Below are positions 25,312 through 32,700 of a stretch of 32,700 bases of DNA, one piece after another (position 1 is the first letter of the stretch; each line of letters begins with the position of its first letter). Origin of the DNA: Methanobacteriota archaeon (lineage in GTDB: Archaea; Thermoplasmatota; Poseidoniia; Poseidoniales; Poseidoniaceae); assembly GCA_014240385.1 (NCBI GenBank), contig JAAZXA010000048.1, positions 1 through 32,700 on the forward strand, written 5' to 3'. Made by a program: the position numbers and the translations under genes. The notes under the pieces were generated by a model, which worked only from the letters and a program-made list of their open reading frames with translations, had not been told where the DNA came from and searched no databases.

Positions 25312-27605
25312 TTCTTCACCCCCTTCTTCTCACCGATTGCCCAGAATCTCTTGGCAAGTTTTGTGACGAATCCATCAGGGTGATGCTCAGTATTTGCATC
25401 TTTCTGGATAGGTATTTCTGCAAACGAAGGAGTTGGTGGAGGCGAAGTTGTAGACCATTCAATAGACCATCCGCCCCACGGGTCTGGACCTGCCTCTTGA
25501 CCTTTCTTTTGACTGTAAATCATATTAACAACCATAATCAAATTTGAGAGGCCGAAGATGATTGCCCAGATTGTAATTGTCATATTTAGGTCGCCATAAC
25601 CAGAATCAACAGCATAAGAGTGAGTCCTTCTCGGCATCCCCATTATTCCTAGGCGGTGCATTGGCCAGAAGGCAGCATTGTATGAGATAAAAGCAGTAAG
25701 GAAATGTAGCAATCCTAGTTTTTCATTGAGTAATCTTCCTGTCCACTTGGGATACCAGTAGTAAATTGCTGAAAACAATCCGAATACAACGCCACCAACG
25801 AATACATAGTGGAAGTGAGCGACCACGAAGTAGGTGTCATGGAAGTGCATATCAAGACCTGCAACTGGGAAGAACATACCTGAAATACCACCTAGGGTGA
25901 ATGTTAGCAAGAACCCGAGTGCCCACAAAGTATGAGTTTTCATGACCAAAGATCCACCCAAAAGAGTAGCAAGCCAATTGAATACCTTCACTCCAGTTGG
26001 TAGAGCAACAAGCATCGTAGCCGCCATCATCAAGAAGCGTAATTTTGGATCCATGCCACTAGTTAGCATGTGGTGCCCCCAAACAATGAACCCAACAACA
26101 CCAATTCCGGCCATTGCATAAACCATTGACTTGTAGCCGAAAATTGAACGCCTTGCGCTTGTTGCGAGTACCTCAGAGACTACACCAAATGCCGGTATAA
26201 CAACAACATATACTTCGGGATGACCAAAGAACCAGAACAAGTGTTGGAATAAGATAGGATCACCGACATTCGTAGCAAAGAACACAGAACCGATAGTCCT
26301 ATCCAAGAACATCATCAAAACACCAATGATTAGTGCCGGTAATGACATGAAGAGCATGAACATTGAGATTAGAATACTCCATGAGAAAAGAGGCATCTTC
26401 ATCCAACTAACTCCATGTCCGCGCATTGTGAAGAAGGTAGTGATGAAGTTAACACCCGATAGAGTAGAAGAGGCTCCAAGCAGTATCATTCCTCCCACGA
26501 ATAAAGTTGTACCAGCGTTTGCGGACATATCAGCACCACCTGTTGAAGTAGAATAAGGCGGATACATAACCCAAGTAATATCTGCTGCTTGACCACTAAA
26601 TATCCCTGCAAAGAGCATGAATGCAGCAGGCGGAAGTAACCAGAAACCAAGTGCGTTTACACGAGGGAAAGCCAAATCTTGTGCACCTATTTGCAATGGC
26701 ACGATGTAGTTAGCAAATCCTGCAATCATAGGCATGGCTGCTAAGAATACCATTGTTGTACCATGTAGAGTGAAGAATGAGTTGTATTCTTGTTCGGTTA
26801 AGAAATCATTCATCGGAATTGCTAATTGAATACGGAAAAGAAGGGCAAGAACTCCACCAACTAAGAAGAAGAGTAATCCAAAATTAAGGTAGAGTAGTCC
26901 AACCCCCTTGTGATCGGTAGTAGTCATCCAACCCTTAAGCCATTGGCCAAAGTTAGCCATGCTGAAGCCATCTGGGTTTCGAAGATAGAAGACGTACAAT
27001 GCAGCCAAGGTCATTAGAGAAATAACAAGAAGTACGACTGAAAGTAAGACCACCATTGCACGCTTGCTTTCTACCACTTCCTGAATTGGGCCGGCATTTA
27101 CTCCAGCAACATCATATGAAGTTCCAGCGAAGGCATCGCCTTGAGGTGAAACATCGCCATTGACAGCATTGCCCCAGACTTTGAATTCCACAACTTTTGT
27201 ATCGTCGGCAGGGGAAGTCCAAACCATATCCCAAGAACGCTGGTCATTTCCCTCGGCAGTATGAGTTAAACCACCATCCAAAGTTTGGATTTTTGCATCA
27301 TCATATACTATTGTGCCCTGATTTACTGTTAGTCTAAATCCACCTTGGTTTGCATCGCCAATTATTTCATCATTGACAACGCTTATTGTCAAGTTGTACT
27401 CGGTGCTTGCATTGAATGAATCTGGTAATCCAATGATTGTGACACTGGTGGCATCAGAAGCAGTGTGACAATAACATCCATCATCTGCTCGGCTATCGAT
27501 TCCACCCTTTTCAGCAGTGAACTGAGGAGTGGCAATTAGGGCAATACCAATTATTGCTAACAGGAATACTGCCCTTCCGCTGATACGTGTCTTGGATAAA
27601 AGCAT
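25308..27605 (-). CDS. coxA: Cytochrome c oxidase subunit I (A-type) with N-terminal CxCH domain
   Basis: 'FWFFGHPEVYVVVIPAFGVVSEV', 'VGFIVWGHHMLTSGMDP', 'ALPTGVKVFNWLATL', 'FHDTYFVVAHFHYVFVGG'; N-term ~190 aa extra. Confidence 0.96.
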   Translation of the reverse strand: MLLSKTRISGRAVFLLAIIGIALIATPQFTAEKGGIDSRADDGCYCHTASDATSVTIIGLPDSFNASTEYNLTISVVNDEIIGDANQGGFRLTVNQGTIVYDDAKIQTLDGGLTHTAEGNDQRSWDMVWTSPADDTKVVEFKVWGNAVNGDVSPQGDAFAGTSYDVAGVNAGPIQEVVESKRAMVVLLSVVLLVISLMTLAALYVFYLRNPDGFSMANFGQWLKGWMTTTDHKGVGLLYLNFGLLFFLVGGVLALLFRIQLAIPMNDFLTEQEYNSFFTLHGTTMVFLAAMPMIAGFANYIVPLQIGAQDLAFPRVNALGFWLLPPAAFMLFAGIFSGQAADITWVMYPPYSTSTGGADMSANAGTTLFVGGMILLGASSTLSGVNFITTFFTMRGHGVSWMKMPLFSWSILISMFMLFMSLPALIIGVLMMFLDRTIGSVFFATNVGDPILFQHLFWFFGHPEVYVVVIPAFGVVSEVLATSARRSIFGYKSMVYAMAGIGVVGFIVWGHHMLTSGMDPKLRFLMMAATMLVALPTGVKVFNWLATLLGGSLVMKTHTLWALGFLLTFTLGGISGMFFPVAGLDMHFHDTYFVVAHFHYVFVGGVVFGLFSAIYYWYPKWTGRLLNEKLGLLHFLTAFISYNAAFWPMHRLGIMGMPRRTHSYAVDSGYGDLNMTITIWAIIFGLSNLIMVVNMIYSQKKGQEAGPDPWGGWSIEWSTTSPPPTPSFAEIPIQKDANTEHHPDGFVTKLAKRFWAIGEKKGVKK

Positions 27606-28507
27606 CAGGCTTCACCTCCACAAATATTGGAGCTAACAACTGTAATCTGAGCCGTCATGTAAGCATGTTTCATCCCACAGTATTCTGCACAAACTACATC
27701 GTAAGTACCAGTTTCCTGAGGTGTGAAGTAAAGTATGGTTTCCAAATTTGGAACAACGTCTTCTTTGACTGCCCACTCTGGCAAGAAGAAGGCGTGTAAG
27801 ACGGCATCAGCATCACCTACTCTTTCACTGGTCATCTTTAATTTGATTTCTTTGCCACATGGGACATAAACTTGGCCTGATTCGCCGGTTCCTGCGGCAT
27901 AGCGTGTATATTCATGAACCACATTCCCTTCTTCGTCCTTGACCGTAATCTCAAGGATTTCTTGCAAATCAATTATTGTATCAACATGCCCTTCACCATC
28001 GGTAATATTGAATTCACCACTAGCCGGTTCGTTTGACCACTTGACGGTTAGATTAACTTGTGCAGAACCAGATGAAATTGCAATCCGACCATCCGAAACG
28101 CCAATATTCACTGGATATAGTAGCCCTTCTGAAGATTCTTCAACTATAATTGGCTCGGTATATTTGAATTCCCAATTCCATTGGGTTGCAATAGCCTCGA
28201 CAACAAATGCTTCATCATCGCTTGGAGAATTACCCCAGTCCTCATATAGAGAATTCCAAGAAACGATACAGAGGTAACCGATTAGAATTGCGGGAATGAT
28301 GAACCATGCCATCTCCAATTTAAAATTCTCTCTTTCTTTTGGAAATACACCCGGTTCCAACTTCTCAAGTGTTGATTCATCAACCATCCCTTTTCGGAAT
28401 CGTAAAACGGCATAAAACATCCATACAAAGACAATTGCACCGACGATAATCGACCAAAACATGAACGTATCATATAATCCTACGAATGTAGTGTACTCAG
28501 CAGGCAT
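27605..28507 (-). CDS. coxB: Cytochrome c oxidase subunit II (CuA)
   Basis: CuA motif 'CAEYCGMKHAYM', 'VLHAFFLPEWAVKEDVVPN', two TM helices. Track start 28537 is a TTG; ATG at 28507 (MPAEYTTF) is an alternative. Confidence 0.93.
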   Translation of the reverse strand: MPAEYTTFVGLYDTFMFWSIIVGAIVFVWMFYAVLRFRKGMVDESTLEKLEPGVFPKERENFKLEMAWFIIPAILIGYLCIVSWNSLYEDWGNSPSDDEAFVVEAIATQWNWEFKYTEPIIVEESSEGLLYPVNIGVSDGRIAISSGSAQVNLTVKWSNEPASGEFNITDGEGHVDTIIDLQEILEITVKDEEGNVVHEYTRYAAGTGESGQVYVPCGKEIKLKMTSERVGDADAVLHAFFLPEWAVKEDVVPNLETILYFTPQETGTYDVVCAEYCGMKHAYMTAQITVVSSNICGGEA

Positions 28508-28620
28508 GAATACTCCCAAACTGATGGCGGGAGTCAACCACTCATGAACATTATCCTTACACCTCTACGAGGTGGAGCGACTATGGGTAATTCAATGAGC
28601 ACCACCTTGAGTCGGGAATC

Positions 28621-28944
28621 ATGGGGGATTGTAGTGCCGCAATCAACCTCTTGGACGAGGGAGTAATGATTGCGATAGAAGTACAACCAGGGGCTCGCCA
28701 TGAGGGCTTGGTAGGTTTCAATGAATGGCGCCAGAGGCTGCAAATTGCAGTTCGTGCGCCACCTCAAGATGGCAAGGCTAATTCTAGCATTCTCGACCTC
28801 TTTTCAGAACTACTTGAATTGCCCGTTTCAAGAATAAAAATTAGCAGTGGACATACTTCGAGAAAGAAAGCCATAATGATATCTGAATCTTCATTTGAAG
28901 AAATAGTAGAGAAAATCAATGATTTACTCCATGAGGTATCTTGA
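28621..28944 (+). CDS. DUF167 / YggU family protein
   Basis: 'IEVQPGARHEGLVGFNEWRQRLQIAVRAPPQDGKANSSILDLFSELLELPVSRIKISSGHTSRKKAI'. Confidence 0.9.
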   Translation: MGDCSAAINLLDEGVMIAIEVQPGARHEGLVGFNEWRQRLQIAVRAPPQDGKANSSILDLFSELLELPVSRIKISSGHTSRKKAIMISESSFEEIVEKINDLLHEVS

Positions 28945-29396
28945 TGCCAAATAAAAGTGAAAGATTTCGTTTAGCAGCACAAGCATTAGCATTTGCTCGC
29001 ACAAGAAATAGGTCAGGCATACCAATATTAGTAGAAGGAAAAAAGGATAGAAGAGCATTACAAGCATTGGGATTCACTGGGCCAATGGAATTAGCGAACA
29101 GAGGTTGGTCGATGGAACGCCTCGCAGGCTGGTTTGCAGAGCACCTTCAAAATGACAAACCAAAAGATGGCAAAGCCCCACTTATCTTATTGATGGATTG
29201 GGATAGGACAGGTGGAAGGCTACAGAGTGACTTACGCAGACGCTTGCAGGCCCTTGACATTCAAGTCGATGAAGAATTAAGAAGAACATTGTCTAAAGTG
29301 TTGAAACCTGAAACTAGAGTTGTTGAGAGCCTATATTCTATGGCTGATGAATTATTAGAACAAATTGAATTACTTGATTATTTAGAGGAAGAGTAG
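28941..29396 (+). CDS. Toprim-domain protein
   Basis: 'IPILVEGKKDRRALQALGFTGPMELANRG', 'LILLMDWDRTGGRLQSDLRRRL'; ATGA overlap with DUF167 gene. Confidence 0.82.
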   Translation: MMPNKSERFRLAAQALAFARTRNRSGIPILVEGKKDRRALQALGFTGPMELANRGWSMERLAGWFAEHLQNDKPKDGKAPLILLMDWDRTGGRLQSDLRRRLQALDIQVDEELRRTLSKVLKPETRVVESLYSMADELLEQIELLDYLEEE

Positions 29397-29433
29397 GCGT
29401 CTTATTCATCAATCTAAACATCTCCCCTTCGCT

Positions 29434-30843
29434 ATGGCCGGCGCACTACTCTCTCCTGAGTGGTTTGCTTTCTTATCTCTAATTAGTGGTGCAATCTTGG
29501 TTTTTTGGCCAATGATTCACATGCGTCTTAACGAGGAACATCACCCAATATGGCCTAAAATCGACCATTATTTACCTTGGATACCGGGATTATCCATATT
29601 TTTTGTTTGGCTATTAGATATTATTGCCCACCTAACCCTTGATATGGATCAACAAAGAGTAGCAACCCGATTGACTGAAGAATCTTCAATAATTAGTAGA
29701 CTTGCTGTAGCCCTAACTGGTTGGACTTCTTGGGCGTTACTGGTGATGGTTGGATTTGGGGCCCACTTAGCAATGACAGTTACAGTTCTTGACCAGAAGG
29801 GAGAGATAGCAGGCGATAGTCATCGAATTCACGATGCAGCACTAATTTGGTTTGGGGTTTTCTGGGTGATGATGATGTTTGCATTAATGCCTGCGAATCC
29901 TTTCCAACAATCCAATTTTGACATCCCTTCACAAATTCCACCCCCACCATCAATGTGGGATGTATTGCTAATGACTCCAACAGTATTGTTGGCTGGTTGG
30001 ATGATTGGATTTGGAATTCTTCACTTGGCAGACTGCACTTGTACAGCCCACTGGCCAGATAGCATTTCTCGGCCTCACCCAGCAACTGGCTGGTTTGTTG
30101 CTCTCCCAGTAGCAGGAATTCTTCTCGGCTTCACCCTTGAAGACCTCAATACGGTCTCAGATGGAATGGCATTGACAGACCTCATTCTTGATGAAGTTCA
30201 TGGAAGAAGAACCGCCTTTTTGTTGGCTTTTAGTGGTACATTAATCCTGACAAGTTGCGCTCTGCAAACTAGTATTGTCGGTGCGTATCGTACACGAGTT
30301 GGCACAGGGCGTTGGAAAGGATTAGCCGCATCAGTAACTCATACCATTATCTGGATTTTATTCGCAGGTTGGGCAATTCTCTCCGGCCTCCCTGGGGTAG
30401 ATACCTCTTGGGGTGCAATATCCTTGTTAGCCCGCCTAGCAACCCCGCTCCTTCTTATTGGCGCGATTGGTTTACTAATTCCACAAATTGGTTTTGATGA
30501 TAAAGCGAGGCCAGAATTATGGGGATGGACCTTGTTGTTGATGTTAGCAGCCCCAGCACTTGCTTTATGGGAGCCGCGCACAGCACTCATCTCCCTTATA
30601 TTGCTACCAGCACTATCGCTGGGAATTCTTATTCCTGCAATATTTGAATCAGATGTGCGGCTTTCAAAGAAAAGGAGAACAATTTGGACCATAACCATCT
30701 TGGTTGTTGATGTGTTTATCATCTCAACCCTCATTCTTTTTGCTTTTGATTATGTTGGAATGATTGTTGTTATCCCAGGCTTACTTCTTTCAACCCTCTT
30801 CCCTGGAATAATGGTTCATGCATGGCCTGAACATATCGATTAA
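29434..30843 (+). CDS. Polytopic membrane protein of unknown function
   Basis: ORF 469 aa with ~12 hydrophobic segments; no family recognised by eye. Confidence 0.75.
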   Translation: MAGALLSPEWFAFLSLISGAILVFWPMIHMRLNEEHHPIWPKIDHYLPWIPGLSIFFVWLLDIIAHLTLDMDQQRVATRLTEESSIISRLAVALTGWTSWALLVMVGFGAHLAMTVTVLDQKGEIAGDSHRIHDAALIWFGVFWVMMMFALMPANPFQQSNFDIPSQIPPPPSMWDVLLMTPTVLLAGWMIGFGILHLADCTCTAHWPDSISRPHPATGWFVALPVAGILLGFTLEDLNTVSDGMALTDLILDEVHGRRTAFLLAFSGTLILTSCALQTSIVGAYRTRVGTGRWKGLAASVTHTIIWILFAGWAILSGLPGVDTSWGAISLLARLATPLLLIGAIGLLIPQIGFDDKARPELWGWTLLLMLAAPALALWEPRTALISLILLPALSLGILIPAIFESDVRLSKKRRTIWTITILVVDVFIISTLILFAFDYVGMIVVIPGLLLSTLFPGIMVHAWPEHID

Positions 30844-30906
30844 CGGTAATAATACAATACTTGACAAAAGTCATTATTGTTGATTTTTGACCCCGAACTC
30901 TTATCA

Positions 30907-31302
30907 ATGCAACTAATGGGCTCAGGGTTTGGGAATCTTAGATTTCCAGATGGGATGGGAAACATGGGCAGAGCCTTTAGGGAAGGAATAGTACCCGAAA
31001 AACGGGTGCGGTTTAAGCATAAGATATCACGATTTGTTGGCCTTGGCAGTAGAGCGAAAGTCAGTAAAATTAGCGAGGGCCCACTAACTCGGGTTCCAGC
31101 TATGATTACAATAGAAGACGATGAATGGATATGGGAGCAGGTAAGCCAAGAGATTCTTGCCTCGCTTTCACACAGATTAATGATTCAAGGCTCAGATGGT
31201 AAGCCTAGGCCACTTGGATGTACAGCCGATTTCGACACCGCTCTTGCTTTGGCCAAAGAAATGGCCAATGATGGCGAAGTAGTTTTGATAGAGGCTATCT
31301 AA
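30907..31302 (+). CDS. Small uncharacterised protein
   Basis: Track ORF begins at TTG 30877; ATG 30907 gives MQLMGSGFGNLRFPDGMGNMGRAF...; conserved-looking, ends just before the m5C methyltransferase. Confidence 0.6.
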   Translation: MQLMGSGFGNLRFPDGMGNMGRAFREGIVPEKRVRFKHKISRFVGLGSRAKVSKISEGPLTRVPAMITIEDDEWIWEQVSQEILASLSHRLMIQGSDGKPRPLGCTADFDTALALAKEMANDGEVVLIEAI

Positions 31303-31312
31303 TCCGCCCTTT

Positions 31313-32700
31313 ATGGTCGACGTAGACGAAGTACGCGACTTACCAATTAGTGGGCTTGCTAAACAGCTTGACCACGATATGGAAAAATGGTTTCTTCACG
31401 CGACCAAAGAACTTCCAGAAACCCTACGTATCAACTCTCTAAGGGCAGACCGTGATTGGACAAGAGAACAGGTTGAAGCGATGGGCGGCAAAGCCCTGCC
31501 TTGGTATCCCGATGGTTGGGCCTACACCATGCCTTGGTTGAGAAGAGAGACTCCAGATGAACTCCGAGACCTCTACATCAAATTACATGAAACAGGGCGA
31601 ACAACAAGACAAGAATCAGCATCAATGCTTCCAGTCATTGCATTATCGCCACAAAAAGGAGAAAAAATCCTTGACATGTGTGCATCCCCTGGTTCAAAAT
31701 CAACTCAACTTAGCGAGATGATGGAAGATACAGGACTTGTAGTTGCAAATGACGTTTCATCGGGCCGTCTCAATACCTTAGTAACCAATCGCGGTAGAGT
31801 TAGCATCGCCAATATGATGCTGACGAGACATGATGGCCGCCACTTCCCTGCAGTGCCAGACCCGGGATTTGACGCAGTTCTTGTTGATGCACCGTGTTCA
31901 GGCAGCGGAACCATGCGTAAGAATAAACACGTTTGGTGGGATTGGAAAGAATCCTCAGGACAATCGCTAAGAAGACTACAACTCGATATCTTACGAAGGG
32001 CTTGTGCTTTGCTCAAACCTGATGGCAGATTAGTATACTCGACTTGTTCATTTGATCCAATAGAAAATGAAGGGATAATCAACCAAATTCTCGAAGAAAA
32101 CGAAGACCTCGAACTGCAAAAAATTGATGTCAAAACAGTCTTCCCCGGACTAAAGGTAAGACAGGGTTTAAGCAATTGGAAGACTGAAAAATTCAATTGG
32201 AATAACGACTCATTGAAACACTGTATTCGTATTGCTCTAGAAGACAATGATTCAAGCGCTTTTTTCCTTGCTTTGTTGCATCTAAAATCAAAAGAGGAAA
32301 CCGCTAAGGCAATGGCCCCAAAGTTCCCAATTTCCGAGATGAAAGTTCATGACCAACCACAACAGGATAATCGACTACCCTCTCCTTGTCCATCAGAAGT
32401 AATAGATGAAGTGTGTAAGCATTGGAATATTCAAGAACCGGAGAAGTGGTCATGGTGGCAACGCGGCAAGAAGCTTGCCATCTCAACTCCAATGGCCCGT
32501 CAATGGCTATGGGATTCACCTCGAACTCTCAAGAGAAGAAGTAGACTTCCAGGAGGTCATTGGCATCCACTCAATATTATTCACGCAGGGACAACCGCTT
32601 TTCAATCAGGAAAGAGTGGTATGAGGCCCCGTTCAGAAGCCGTACCCTTGCTAACCGACCAAATCCAATCAAAAATTAAGATAGAAAAATCATTAATGCA
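31313..32700 (+). CDS. NSUN/RsmB-like RNA (cytosine-5) methyltransferase, 3' truncated by window edge
   Basis: ATG 31313 'MVDVDEVRDLPISGLAKQLDHD...', 'ILDMCASPGSKSTQLSEMM', 'FDAVLVDAPCSGSGTMRKN', 'GRLVYSTCSFDPIENEGII'; open to the window end. Confidence 0.92.
   Translation, partial: MVDVDEVRDLPISGLAKQLDHDMEKWFLHATKELPETLRINSLRADRDWTREQVEAMGGKALPWYPDGWAYTMPWLRRETPDELRDLYIKLHETGRTTRQESASMLPVIALSPQKGEKILDMCASPGSKSTQLSEMMEDTGLVVANDVSSGRLNTLVTNRGRVSIANMMLTRHDGRHFPAVPDPGFDAVLVDAPCSGSGTMRKNKHVWWDWKESSGQSLRRLQLDILRRACALLKPDGRLVYSTCSFDPIENEGIINQILEENEDLELQKIDVKTVFPGLKVRQGLSNWKTEKFNWNNDSLKHCIRIALEDNDSSAFFLALLHLKSKEETAKAMAPKFPISEMKVHDQPQQDNRLPSPCPSEVIDEVCKHWNIQEPEKWSWWQRGKKLAISTPMARQWLWDSPRTLKRRSRLPGGHWHPLNIIHAGTTAFQSGKSGMRPRSEAVPLLTDQIQSKIKIEKSLM

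Noticed and set aside
31705-32247. 180-aa minus-strand ORF
   Set aside because: Antisense to the NSUN/RsmB-like methyltransferase whose catalytic motifs are intact.

Overview
Compact, gene-dense window with about 31 protein genes, two tRNAs and no rRNA, CRISPR array or recognisable mobile element. The gene content points to a euryarchaeon: archaeal type-IV pilin, type II methionine aminopeptidase, FEN1, TrmG10-type tRNA methyltransferase, tRNAs without encoded CCA. The overall look suggests a marine Poseidoniales (MGII)-like lineage, but that is inference. Main blocks: (i) two glycosyltransferases, a type-IV pilin and a multi-TM GT-C-like protein; (ii) information-processing and housekeeping genes (MetAP2, a YrdC/Sua5-like protein with an extra N-terminal domain, SF1 helicase, FEN1, TrmG10, RibD, YggU/DUF167, Toprim protein, NSUN/RsmB-like m5C methyltransferase); (iii) a complete minus-strand aa3-type oxidase operon coxB-coxA-coxC-coxD-sco in which several subunits carry unusual extra extracytoplasmic or metal-binding-like segments. 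Items most worth follow-up: a 59-aa ORF below the ORF-track cutoff (12098..12277) that reads as a bacterial Hc1-type histone H1-like protein; a CoxA with an N-terminal CxCH domain; a Sco protein whose thioredoxin fold appears split by two tandem ~90-aa repeats; and a ~380-bp unexplained intergenic region (about 3104..3485) with two perfect 8-bp interleaved inverted repeats (pseudoknot topology) plus a further 9-bp stem, a candidate structured RNA. All family calls are from reading motifs by eye; no searches were run.
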